Assembly (NCBI GenBank): GCA_002369255.1
Contig: DFFO01000032.1
Span: 1-21,940, forward strand
Length of the DNA stretch: 21,940 bases
Origin: Lachnospiraceae bacterium UBA3774
Lineage (GTDB): Bacteria > Bacillota > Clostridia > Lachnospirales > Lachnospiraceae
Direction of reading: 5' to 3'
Shown here: piece by piece, positions 1 through 6,993 of the stretch
How positions within the stretch are numbered: the first letter of the stretch is position 1
Layout of the letters: every line of letters starts with the position of its first letter
Program-made: the position numbers and the translations under genes
Notes under the pieces: generated by a model
The model's database searches: none
What the model saw: the letters and a program-made list of their open reading frames with translations, nothing else
Told to the model about the DNA's origin: nothing

Positions 1-421
1 AACCGATGTGTCCGTCTCCGCCGATTCCGAGGAGCTGGATATCAAGGTGGCCCAAAGACTCAAGGATCTTGTCGTAATCTGTGCATGCCTTGACAGCGTC
101 AGCCTCAAGGCCGTCAGGTACGTATGTCTTGCTCTTGTCGATGTTTACGTGATCGAAAAGATTTGTGTTCATGAAATATCTGTAGGACTGGTCGTGGTCA
201 CCGCCCAAGCCCCTGTACTCGTCGAGATTGGCGGATGTTACCTTTGAAAAATCAAGGCTTCCCTCCTTATACATATCGACAAGTGCCTTATATGTTCCTA
301 CAGGTGTAGATCCTGTTGCAAGACCGATCTTACAATCGGGCTTAAGTCTGATCTGTGAAGCAATAAGCTCTGCACATGCCTTTGAAGCTTCTTCGTAATT
401 TGCTTTTCTGATTACTCTCAT
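1..421 (-). CDS. nagB: Glucosamine-6-phosphate deaminase (3' end outside window)
   Basis: NagB interconverts glucosamine-6-phosphate and fructose-6-phosphate plus ammonia in the cytosol. Only the first 140 codons are present; the gene runs off the low-coordinate end. Visible family motifs are the phosphate-binding LATGSTPVGTY (about residues 34-44), NLDEYRGL (65-72, with the catalytic Asp at about 67), the QSYRYFMNTNLFDH segment (78-91) and GIGGDGHIG (132-140, with the catalytic His at about 138). The ATG at 419-421 has a strong GGAGG site at 427-431, inside the 14-bp gap after the beta-helix gene, so it is the last visible gene of the operon with glmM. NagB is usually catabolic; lying downstream of glmM, it could also supply or drain the GlcN-6-P pool used by GlmM (inference). 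Identity is firm; the C-terminal half cannot be judged. Confidence 0.95.
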   Translation of the reverse strand, partial: MRVIRKANYEEASKACAELIASQIRLKPDCKIGLATGSTPVGTYKALVDMYKEGSLDFSKVTSANLDEYRGLGGDHDQSYRYFMNTNLFDHVNIDKSKTYVPDGLEADAVKACTDYDKILESLGHLDIQLLGIGGDGHIG

Positions 422-435
422 GTTTTCCTCCGTGA

Positions 436-1110
436 TTACATCTCGTCTTCTGTCTTAACTACGATATGGTCCTTATCTTTATAGATAGAATGCTCGGGAA
501 CGACTCCTCTTACCATCGACAGCGGATAGATATTGGTATGAGGTCCTACAACGGTTCCGGGATTAAGTACGGAATTGCAGCCTACTTCAACATTATCGCC
601 GAGCATAGCTCCGAACTTTCTAAGTCCGGTCTCGATACTCTCGTTTCCGTCCTTGACCACAACATTCTTCCTGTCCGCCTTGATATTGGAAGTGATCGCA
701 CCTGCGCCGAGGTGGGCCTTATATCCGAGAACCGAATCTCCTACATAGTTATAGTGAGGAACCTCAACTTTATTAAAGAGGATAACATTCTTAAGCTCAG
801 TGGAATTACCTACAACGCAATTGTCGCCAACAAGCGCGCTTCCTCTGATAAAAGCGCACTGTCTGACCTCGGTGCCGTGACCTATGATGCAGGGGCCGTT
901 TATGTAAGCCGTACTAAAAACGGTTGCGTCCTTTGCGATCCAGACGTCATCTGCCGGGTGATCGTACTCATCTGCGGGAAGAGTCTTCCCTATTTCCAAA
1001 ATAAGATCCTTAATGCCTGCAAGGGCCTCCCAAGGATAAGTGAAACCGCCGAGGTACTCTCCTGCTTTCGAATGTGACAAATCATAAAGATCGTTTACTG
1101 TCAGTTTCAT
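436..1110 (-). CDS. Left-handed beta-helix protein, GlmU acetyltransferase-domain-like
   Basis: This 224-residue protein has hexapeptide repeats (for example IGHGTEV, LVGDNCV, LGDNVEV, VVGPHTN) typical of a left-handed beta-helix, but no N-terminal nucleotidyltransferase domain. From about residue 85 it aligns by eye with the acetyltransferase half of GlmU. FIRGSA matches the arginine loop, TELKN the lysine segment, PHYNYVGDS the GHLTYLGDA active-site segment (same His and Tyr), and GAGAITSN the GAGTITCN segment. It starts at ATG 1108-1110 with a GAGGTG site inside glmM and overlaps glmM by 4 bp (ATGA), so translation is probably coupled. Because GlmM makes GlcN-1-P, acetylation of that product is the obvious hypothesis. 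Such proteins are often labelled UDP-GlcNAc pyrophosphorylase-related, but this one has no uridylyltransferase domain. The fold is secure; the substrate is inference. Confidence 0.8.
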   Translation of the reverse strand: MKLTVNDLYDLSHSKAGEYLGGFTYPWEALAGIKDLILEIGKTLPADEYDHPADDVWIAKDATVFSTAYINGPCIIGHGTEVRQCAFIRGSALVGDNCVVGNSTELKNVILFNKVEVPHYNYVGDSVLGYKAHLGAGAITSNIKADRKNVVVKDGNESIETGLRKFGAMLGDNVEVGCNSVLNPGTVVGPHTNIYPLSMVRGVVPEHSIYKDKDHIVVKTEDEM

Positions 1111-2471
1111 TTTTTCACCTCAATAAGATGTCCTGATTTTTTCATTGCATCAATAATAAAATCAACCTGCTTTTCGCATTCTTCATCGCTGCCGGCCTCG
1201 GCCATAACGCGAAGTACAGGCTCGGTGCCGCTCTTTCGAAGAAGAACGCGGCCGTTGTCTCCGAGGGCTTTTGTGCATGCAGATACAGCCTCCTGAACGA
1301 TCTTGTCGTCAAGAGTGCCGTCTTTGTCATCAACAATCACGTTTTTAAGAACCTGAGGATACATAGTAACGTCAGCCGCGAGAACACTTAAAGGAAGCTG
1401 AGTCTCAACCATAATGCTCATTACCATAAGCGCGGTCAAAATGCCGTCGCCAGTACGTGCAAATTTACGGAAAATAACGTGCCCGGACTGCTCGCCGCCG
1501 ATCAGATGATTGTACGCTTTCATATTTTCATATACAAAACGATCGCCGACCGAGGTCTTGTTATACTGGATGCCGGCCTTGTCAAGCGCTTTGTAAAGGC
1601 CGAAGTTTGACATAACGGTGGTAACTACGGTATTTGAAGGCAGCTGGCCTCTGGATTTGAAATATTTGGCGCACAGATACATGATTTTATCGCCATTTAC
1701 CACTTCGCCGTTTTCATCTACGGCAAGGCATCTGTCGGCGTCGCCGTCAAAGGCAAAGCCTACCTGCGAGCCGGAGTTTTTAACAAATTCGCAAAGACCT
1801 TCAATATGAGTCGATCCGGCGTTTTCATTGATATTAAGGCCGTCAGGTGTGTTGTTAATGACCTGCGTTTTTGCGCCGAGCGCGTTGAAAGTAGCAGGGG
1901 CTATCATCCACGAGGAGCCGTTTGCGCAGTCAAGCGCAACTTTGCAGTTTTCAAAGGATTTTGTGGGAATTCCGGTAAGATATCCGATATATCTGTTTCT
2001 GCCGGCATAGTAATCGATGGTTCTGCCGATTTTTTCTCTGGTCGCAAAAGGAAGGCTGTCAGGCTCGCCGTCGATCCATTTTTCAAGCTGATCCTGAAGC
2101 TCGTCATCCATTTTTTCGCCGTCGCAGTTCATCAGCTTGATACCGTTGTCGTAGAAAGGATTGTGACTGGCAGAGATCATTACTCCGCAGTCAAAATTCT
2201 CGGTCCTGGTAATATAGCTGACGCACGGAGTGGTCGTAACGTGAAGCAGGTAAGCGTCTGCGCCGCTTGAAACAATTCCGGCCGCAAGCGCGTTTTCGTA
2301 CATATATGAAGAACGTCTTGTGTCTTTTCCGATAACGATCTTTGCGTGATCATTCCCATGATTGTGGCTGTAATACCAGCCCAGAAAACGGCCTGTCTTA
2401 AATGCGTGTTCAGCGGTAAGCACCTTACCAGCTTCTCCTCTGAAACCGTCAGTTCCAAAGTATTTTCCCAT
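1107..2471 (-). CDS. glmM: Phosphoglucosamine mutase
   Basis: GlmM converts glucosamine-6-phosphate to glucosamine-1-phosphate for UDP-GlcNAc and peptidoglycan synthesis. The 454-residue length is normal. Landmarks are the N-terminal KYFGTDGFRG, the phosphoserine loop ISASHNP (99-105, catalytic Ser102, the same position as in E. coli GlmM), the metal-binding DGDADR (242-247), the sugar-binding GGEQSGH and the C-terminal phosphate loop RKSGTEPVLRV. The ATG has an AAGGAG site about 9 nt upstream. The gene lies 39 bp after the cytidylate-kinase-like gene and overlaps the beta-helix gene by 4 bp, so it sits in the operon started by the promoter at 3170-3198. Confidence 0.97.
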   Translation of the reverse strand: MGKYFGTDGFRGEAGKVLTAEHAFKTGRFLGWYYSHNHGNDHAKIVIGKDTRRSSYMYENALAAGIVSSGADAYLLHVTTTPCVSYITRTENFDCGVMISASHNPFYDNGIKLMNCDGEKMDDELQDQLEKWIDGEPDSLPFATREKIGRTIDYYAGRNRYIGYLTGIPTKSFENCKVALDCANGSSWMIAPATFNALGAKTQVINNTPDGLNINENAGSTHIEGLCEFVKNSGSQVGFAFDGDADRCLAVDENGEVVNGDKIMYLCAKYFKSRGQLPSNTVVTTVMSNFGLYKALDKAGIQYNKTSVGDRFVYENMKAYNHLIGGEQSGHVIFRKFARTGDGILTALMVMSIMVETQLPLSVLAADVTMYPQVLKNVIVDDKDGTLDDKIVQEAVSACTKALGDNGRVLLRKSGTEPVLRVMAEAGSDEECEKQVDFIIDAMKKSGHLIEVKK

Positions 2472-2510
2472 AGATATTTACTCCTTTCGAGTTAGGAATT
2501 ATATATAAGA

Positions 2511-3140
2511 CTATTTTTCGTCAAGTATACGCTGCTTGATCTCGGCAAGTCTTATTATAAGCTCGGCAGCGCCCTCGTACCCGGTGCGCGAGCTGTTTAT
2601 ACAAAGGTCATAGGAGCTTGCCGCTCCCCATTTCTTGCTTGAATAATAATTATAATAATTGGCTCTGGTTTTGTTTGTTTTGTTTATAAGATCGATCGCT
2701 TTGTCTTTTGTAAGAGAACGCAGCTCCGAAACGAGAGCGATCTTATCTTCCATATCTGCGTTAATAAACACGCTTACAACGTTTTCAAAAGAAGCCAGCG
2801 CATAGTCGGCGCATCGTCCGACAAAGACGCATGATTTTCCTTCGGCAGCGATTTTCTTTATCACGTTGAACTGAGCAAGAAAGGCCTGCTGGCTGATTGG
2901 AGAATCTATTCTGCCGATCGTGTTTCTCGCATCAAGCGCCAATGAAAAGAAAAAACTGCTCATCGGCTTTTCGTCGTTGTTTTCAATGACCTCCGGCGCC
3001 ATGCCGCTGTCTTTTGCGGCAAGAGAAATGATCTCTTTGTCGTAAAAATCAATCCCAAGCTTCTCGGAGACTATCTTTCCGATTGCTTTTCCGCCGCTTC
3101 CGAACTCACGTCCAATCGTGATAATAACGTTGTTTTTCAT
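2511..3140 (-). CDS. Cytidylate kinase-like family protein
   Basis: A 209-residue P-loop protein of the cytidylate-kinase-like family (Pfam Cytidylate_kin2 type), common in Clostridia and distinct from canonical Cmk. It begins with a beta strand and a G-rich loop, TIGREFGSGGKAIG (8-21), followed by LGIDFYDKEII, which matches the family's 'FYD+ELI' segment. VFVGRCADYAL near the middle is the equivalent of the GRGADY motif. An Arg/Lys-rich lid-like region with NKTRANYYNYY follows, then the WGAASSYDLCINSS segment typical of these proteins. The substrate is not established for this group, and a nucleotide kinase role is family-based inference. GAGG lies 6 nt before the ATG. It is the first gene of the operon leading to glmM. 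Confidence 0.85.
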   Translation of the reverse strand: MKNNVIITIGREFGSGGKAIGKIVSEKLGIDFYDKEIISLAAKDSGMAPEVIENNDEKPMSSFFFSLALDARNTIGRIDSPISQQAFLAQFNVIKKIAAEGKSCVFVGRCADYALASFENVVSVFINADMEDKIALVSELRSLTKDKAIDLINKTNKTRANYYNYYSSKKWGAASSYDLCINSSRTGYEGAAELIIRLAEIKQRILDEK

Positions 3141-3169
3141 AAAAAACCTCTTTTTTAAAAAACGAAAGA

Positions 3170-3198
3170 ATTATAAGACCATAGGGTTAAATTTTCAA
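3170..3198 (-). promoter_or_regulatory. Sigma-A-type promoter for the kinase-glmM-nagB operon
   Basis: On the minus strand there is a -35 TTGAAA (3193-3198), a 17-bp spacer and a perfect -10 TATAAT (3170-3175). The predicted start is near 3163, leaving a leader of about 23 nt with the GAGG site. The -35 lies just downstream of the rluD stop codon (3187-3189) and the spacer covers that stop, so the promoter overlaps the upstream gene's end. I see no terminator after rluD, so read-through is also possible. Confidence 0.75.
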
Positions 3199-4098
3199 CT
3201 GTTTTATTATATTATTAAAATAATCAGGTATTTGCGAAATAATATTAAGATACTCTCCGGTCCTGGGATGTATCAATCCCAGCTGCCCGGCATGCAGCAC
3301 TTGCCCGTCTGTTTTAAATCTTGACGGAATATTCCCATAAACGGCATCTCCGAGAAGCGGATGATTGATATGCGTCATATGCACCCTGATCTGGTGTGTT
3401 CTGCCTGTTTCGAGGCTGCACTCGACAAAAGTATATTTATCAAAGACCTCAAGCACTTTATAATGCGTTACGGCGCGTTTTCCGCCGGTACTTACAACAG
3501 CCATCTTCAGGCGGTTTTGCGGGCTTCTGCCTATAGGCGCGTCCACAGTGCCTTCTCCCTCGAGTCTTCCGTTAACTATCGCATAATATTTGCGGTTTAT
3601 GGAGTGCTCTGCAAGCTGCGCGGCAACGCTTCTGTGAGCCGCGTCGTTTTTACAGCATACGATAACGCCTGAAGTATCCTTATCTATCCTGTGCACAATT
3701 CCGGGTCTTAAAACTCCGTTGATTCCGGAGAGCGAATCACCGCAATGATAAAGCAGCGCATTGACAACAGTTCCCGTTTCATGACCCGCGCCCGGGTGGA
3801 CCACCATGCCTTTCGGCTTGTCGATAAAGATCAGATCCTCATCTTCATAAAGAACGTTTAAAGGAATATTTTCCGCAGCCGCAGTAAGGCTGACAGGCTC
3901 AGGGATATCGGCAACTATCTCATCTCCTGCCGAAAGTCTGAAATTTGACTTTCTTTGAATGCCGTTAATCGTAACGCCGCCGTCTTTTATTAGTTTTTGA
4001 ATATACGAACGCGACAGAGGCGCAAGGCCTTCGGAAAGATATACGTCAAGCCTTTCGCCCGCGTCGTCTTTATCAACAAAAAAGGTTTTAATCGACAT
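3187..4098 (-). CDS. rluD: RluD-type 23S rRNA pseudouridine synthase
   Basis: A 303-residue RluA-family pseudouridine synthase. The N-terminal S4 RNA-binding domain (about 15-65) contains RLDVYLSEGL and SRSYIQKLIKDGGVTING. The catalytic domain shows DLIFIDKPKGMVVHPGAGHETGTVVNAL split over 88-115, then HRIDKDTSG (136-144), where Asp139 is the nucleophile position, and GRTHQIRVHM near 232-241. Length and motifs fit RluD, which modifies the 23S helix 69 loop; in Firmicutes the exact target positions are not always the same, so specificity is family inference. It overlaps lspA by 11 bp, a conserved pairing in Firmicutes. It is one of two RluA-family genes in the window. Confidence 0.92.
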   Translation of the reverse strand: MSIKTFFVDKDDAGERLDVYLSEGLAPLSRSYIQKLIKDGGVTINGIQRKSNFRLSAGDEIVADIPEPVSLTAAAENIPLNVLYEDEDLIFIDKPKGMVVHPGAGHETGTVVNALLYHCGDSLSGINGVLRPGIVHRIDKDTSGVIVCCKNDAAHRSVAAQLAEHSINRKYYAIVNGRLEGEGTVDAPIGRSPQNRLKMAVVSTGGKRAVTHYKVLEVFDKYTFVECSLETGRTHQIRVHMTHINHPLLGDAVYGNIPSRFKTDGQVLHAGQLGLIHPRTGEYLNIISQIPDYFNNIIKQLKI

Positions 4099-4582
4099 TT
4101 TTTTCAGGTTTAAAATCCGTATCCTTATATTTAAAAAGCAATAAAATGATCAATAAAACCATCGACCACGAAATATATATATCAGCAACGTTAAATACCG
4201 GGAAATCTATGAGAGAAATATAAAAGAAGTCAGTAACAAAGCCAAATCTGACTCTGTCGATAAGATTTCCCACTATTCCGGAGCATATAAACACAACAAT
4301 GATCCGAAGTATCAGGAACCTGCGGGCGGATAAGTACTTAATATAGCAAAAGACTGCTGCAAAAAGTACGATTACCGCAAGAATATAAAAGAGCCAGTGC
4401 TGGCCTTTGAGGATTCCAAACGCCGCACCGGTATTTTTTACGTAACGCAGCTCAAATACGCCGTCTATAAGAACCTTTGGAGAAGAAAGCGAGTTTCTTG
4501 CCCACAGTTTTGTGAGCTGATCGAAAAGCGTCAGCAAAGCAAAAGAAAATATCGGTATTATTATTTTTTTTATACGGTTCAT
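4088..4582 (-). CDS. lspA: Lipoprotein signal peptidase (signal peptidase II)
   Basis: LspA cleaves the signal peptide of prolipoproteins in the membrane after diacylglyceryl transfer. The 164-residue protein has four hydrophobic segments (about 7-24, 62-83, 89-106, 130-150). The family signatures are DQLTKLWA (21-28), NTGAAFGIL (50-58), GNLIDR (105-110, catalytic Asp109) and FNVADIYI (130-137, catalytic Asp134). The ATG has AAGGA about 9 nt upstream. It lies after sepF with a hairpin terminator or attenuator in between and overlaps rluD by 11 bp. A lipoprotein substrate candidate is encoded in this same window at 18216-18623. Confidence 0.96.
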   Translation of the reverse strand: MNRIKKIIIPIFSFALLTLFDQLTKLWARNSLSSPKVLIDGVFELRYVKNTGAAFGILKGQHWLFYILAVIVLFAAVFCYIKYLSARRFLILRIIVVFICSGIVGNLIDRVRFGFVTDFFYISLIDFPVFNVADIYISWSMVLLIILLLFKYKDTDFKPEKNVD

Positions 4583-4603
4583 CCGGCTGCTTCCTTTAAT
4601 TAA

Positions 4604-4638
4604 ATAAAAACTGCAAGGACCCCCTATGCAGTTTTTAT
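4604..4638 (-). terminator. Hairpin terminator/attenuator between sepF and lspA
   Basis: A 12-bp perfect stem (4604-4615 with 4627-4638, arms ATAAAAACTGCA and TGCAGTTTTTAT on the minus strand) closes an 11-nt loop. The descending arm ends in TTTTTAT and is followed by TTAATTAA. The A/T ends make it able to work in both directions. I see no convincing promoter between it and lspA, so lspA-rluD may depend on read-through. Confidence 0.7.
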
Positions 4639-4657
4639 CGGATAATATATGTCAGGA

Positions 4658-5218
4658 TCAAATATTATAATTTAAAGTATTGCTACCGCCTCCGGCAGAT
4701 CCGAGAAAGTCTCCGGAAAGTTCAATAGTCTTGGGAGTAGCAATCAGGATATAAGCCGAAATCATTCTGAGACTGCCGTCTATTGAATGGGTAGCGCCTG
4801 CTACAAAGTCTGTAATGCGCTGGCATACGTCAATATTCATACCTTCCATGTTTATGATAACAGCGGTTCCCATCCTGAGTGTGTCGCAGATCTCTTTTGA
4901 ATCGGAAAACGAAGCGGGCTTGAACATCCAGATTTCATTTGAACCGCGCTTTGGCATCGAAACCACGGGCGCCTGCTTTCTGGAAGATTTGAACACTCTC
5001 TTGGGCTGTTCTTCCTTTAAATCGTCTTCGTCTTCAAAATCGTCGTCAAGACTGAGCGCGGAGTCATATTTGCGCGAGGAAGTATAGCTGCGTTTTTTCG
5101 GTTCTTCGGTATAGTCAAGATCATCGAACTCTTCACCGGGTTCGAACTCTTCTTCATCATCGTATTCGTCGTCATCAATTTTGATAGAATTGAGTAATTT
5201 GTTAAAAATTCCGGCCAT
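4658..5218 (-). CDS. sepF: Cell division protein SepF
   Basis: SepF tethers FtsZ to the membrane and aligns division filaments. I use the ATG at 5216-5218, giving 186 residues (MAGIFNKLL...), because GGGGGA sits 7 nt upstream; an in-frame TTG at 5233 would place that site inside the coding region. The N-terminal residues 1-13 are an amphipathic membrane-binding helix, as in known SepF. A long acidic Asp/Glu-rich linker (about 14-85) follows and holds two similar basic patches, KKRSYTSSRK and PKRVFKSSRK. The core SepF domain (about 90-175) includes VIINMEGM, RITDFVAGATHSIDG and ILIATP. B. subtilis SepF is about 152 residues, so the extra length is in the linker. It has its own promoter, next to an HlyD-like gene. 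Confidence 0.93.
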   Translation of the reverse strand: MAGIFNKLLNSIKIDDDEYDDEEEFEPGEEFDDLDYTEEPKKRSYTSSRKYDSALSLDDDFEDEDDLKEEQPKRVFKSSRKQAPVVSMPKRGSNEIWMFKPASFSDSKEICDTLRMGTAVIINMEGMNIDVCQRITDFVAGATHSIDGSLRMISAYILIATPKTIELSGDFLGSAGGGSNTLNYNI

Positions 5219-5266
5219 TAAAATATCCCCCAAAATTATTTTACACTATTAAAAAACATCTTATTT

Positions 5267-5295
5267 ATTATCCGAAAAAAAGCGGTCATTGTCAA
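5267..5295 (-). promoter_or_regulatory. Sigma-A-type promoter for sepF
   Basis: The minus strand carries a consensus -35 TTGACA (5290-5295), a 17-bp spacer and a -10 GATAAT (5267-5272). Transcription would start near 5260, about 42 nt before the sepF ATG. The TGA stop of the upstream HlyD-like gene (5292-5294) is part of the -35 box. A small GGTCA/TGACC inverted repeat followed by GCTTTTTTT overlaps the promoter and might act as a weak terminator for the upstream transcript. Confidence 0.8.
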
Positions 5296-6656
5296 TAAAT
5301 TTTTTGACCTTCATTTGCGTTTTCGGCGTTCAGCAAAAGAACGTCATGAGACGTGATACCGCCCTCCGTAAAGCTGCTGACAATAGAATATTCGGAGTTT
5401 TCATCCAGCACTTCAATGATATTAAATACGGCATATCCCTGATTTACGTTATAGACTCCTGGCAGAGCGGCAATGGCTGAAACGGCGCATCTTTCATCGC
5501 TGTCTGGCATTACTATGACGCTTCCGAGAGTCAAAGATTCTTTGTCAACATAAACAAATTCGTCGTTTTTGAAGACACAGCCCGTAGGAACAAAAGTAAC
5601 GCTTTCCCCGCTCGTAGTGACCTGTGCGACAAAGAACCCCTCAGTATCGGAATTGCCTCCCTTGGTATAATACTGAACAGGAATGGCATAATATTCGGAT
5701 GAAGTAATTGCCGTATTGGGTATTTTGTAGCCGGAGGGAGAATCTATTACTATGGAAAGCGTCAGATATCTGGAGTCGGCATATTGGATCATATACTTTG
5801 TAAGCGTAATGATTCCGTAAGTGTTTCCGTCAGCACCTGAGATTTCTTCAAATAATGCAATGGTTTCGATGCCTGATTCCTCAAAACGTACTTTTAAACG
5901 GTCTTTGTCTTTAAATTCAAGCGCGTCCGCCTCATCAAGAGCAATGGCTACAGACCACGTTTCGGAAGTGACGGCCTTGCAGGCGGTTTCATCAGCACCG
6001 ATAGTCGCTCCGTTTTTCAGAAGATTTTTTTTGTATTGCGAAGTATCAAAATGTTCTTTTGTCAGGTCTTCTTTTGAAAGCGATTCAAAACCGTCGGTAT
6101 AGTATTCGATTATGCAGGGCGTTTCATTCTTGTAGATATGAAAATATCTGGCGTCTAATCCAAGCGAATTTATCGCCTCATCCGAGGACAGATCGAGAAA
6201 TCCTACAAGCCTTCCGGAAATATCGGATTTGAGCGTATAAACGTCCGAAAAACCCACGGAATTATAGCTCATGGAAAATTTTGCAAGATCCGCGGTGATT
6301 GCCGAGAGCTGATCTGAAGTAAGGCCGCTCGAGCCGTTTTCAGATGAAAGAAGGTCGTTGAACTCTCCTGTTTCATCGATTGAAAAAACAATATCCGAAA
6401 CGGCGCATCTGCCTCCGGAAGGAACAAAATAATTCACCAGACCCTGATACTGCGCTTTAAGCTCTGTTTCCTCACGCAAAATCAACCCGGTAAAAGTCTT
6501 ATCCGAGTGAAAGGAAGTAACCGTTCCCACTTCATAAGTAGAAGTTTTTTCACGAACCACATAAGAAACCACGTGATATACGAGATAAACAAAGATCAAT
6601 GAAAACAAAACGGCAATGAGCGATATTGTTTTTCTCTTTTTTTTAGTCTTCGACAT
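5292..6656 (-). CDS. HlyD-like membrane-anchored adaptor protein
   Basis: A 454-residue protein starting with a basic stretch (KTKKKRK) and one transmembrane segment (about 11-31); the remainder is extracellular. After the membrane there is a sequence like the half-motifs of biotinyl-lipoyl domains in HlyD/membrane-fusion proteins (EVGTVTSFHSDKTFTGLILREE, about 42-63, with YQGLVNYFVPSGGRCAVSD at about 69-87). A second barrel-like part near the C-terminus contains VYVDKESLTLGSVIV. Proteins of this build next to sepF are common in Clostridia and are usually labelled HlyD family efflux adaptor. No ABC transporter gene is adjacent, so an efflux role is not supported; a link with division or the envelope is suggested by position only. 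It overlaps rsfS by 14 bp. Confidence 0.65.
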   Translation of the reverse strand: MSKTKKKRKTISLIAVLFSLIFVYLVYHVVSYVVREKTSTYEVGTVTSFHSDKTFTGLILREETELKAQYQGLVNYFVPSGGRCAVSDIVFSIDETGEFNDLLSSENGSSGLTSDQLSAITADLAKFSMSYNSVGFSDVYTLKSDISGRLVGFLDLSSDEAINSLGLDARYFHIYKNETPCIIEYYTDGFESLSKEDLTKEHFDTSQYKKNLLKNGATIGADETACKAVTSETWSVAIALDEADALEFKDKDRLKVRFEESGIETIALFEEISGADGNTYGIITLTKYMIQYADSRYLTLSIVIDSPSGYKIPNTAITSSEYYAIPVQYYTKGGNSDTEGFFVAQVTTSGESVTFVPTGCVFKNDEFVYVDKESLTLGSVIVMPDSDERCAVSAIAALPGVYNVNQGYAVFNIIEVLDENSEYSIVSSFTEGGITSHDVLLLNAENANEGQKIY

Positions 6657-6990
6657 CTATAAACCTGCCGTCCCGCCAGATCCTTTCCAGATCGAAAAAT
6701 CTTCTGTCATCTTTTGAAAATACGTTAATTATAATATCATTATAGTCGAGAAGAACCCAGTTTCCTTCACGGTAGCCTTCGACTGATCGGGGAATAAAGC
6801 CACATAAATGCATTTTTTCCTGAACATTGTCAACAAGAGCATGAACCTGATTTATGTTGTCGCCGCTCGTGATGATATAATAATCTGCCAAAACGGAAAT
6901 GCCTCTGATATCAATAACGCTGATCTCTTTTCCCATTTTTTCCTTGAGAGCGTCGAGCGCTGTTTTGAGCATTTTTTCAGCTTCTTTCAA
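6643..6990 (-). CDS. rsfS: Ribosomal silencing factor RsfS
   Basis: RsfS binds ribosomal protein L14 and blocks joining of the subunits when nutrients are scarce. The 115-residue protein has the full DUF143 pattern: VIDIRGISVLADYYIITSG (25-43), a middle helix with the conserved region before PRSVEGYREGNWVLLDY, and IIINVFSKDDRRFFDLERIW at the end. I keep the TTG start at 6988-6990 because GGAGG lies 8 nt upstream, in the end of the nadD/yqeK gene, 3 bp away; an ATG six codons later is less well placed. The order nadD-yqeK-rsfS is conserved in Firmicutes. Confidence 0.95.
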   Translation of the reverse strand: MKEAEKMLKTALDALKEKMGKEISVIDIRGISVLADYYIITSGDNINQVHALVDNVQEKMHLCGFIPRSVEGYREGNWVLLDYNDIIINVFSKDDRRFFDLERIWRDGRFIDVED

Positions 6991-6993
6991 TGC

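Noticed and set aside
466..1077. A 203-codon open frame on the plus strand
   Set aside because: It lies opposite the beta-helix gene, whose hexapeptide motifs and ribosome site are clear; the plus-strand product has no recognisable motif.
1806..2270. A 154-codon plus-strand frame opposite glmM
   Set aside because: glmM is fully supported by catalytic motifs; the opposite frame is a shadow.
4639..4680. Promoter for lspA (TATATT/TATTAT near the end of sepF)
   Set aside because: No -35 hexamer at 16-18 bp is present for any of the possible -10 boxes.
5219..5233. TTG start for sepF 15 bp upstream
   Set aside because: The GGGGGA ribosome site would be within the coding region; the ATG at 5218 also gives the standard amphipathic helix start.
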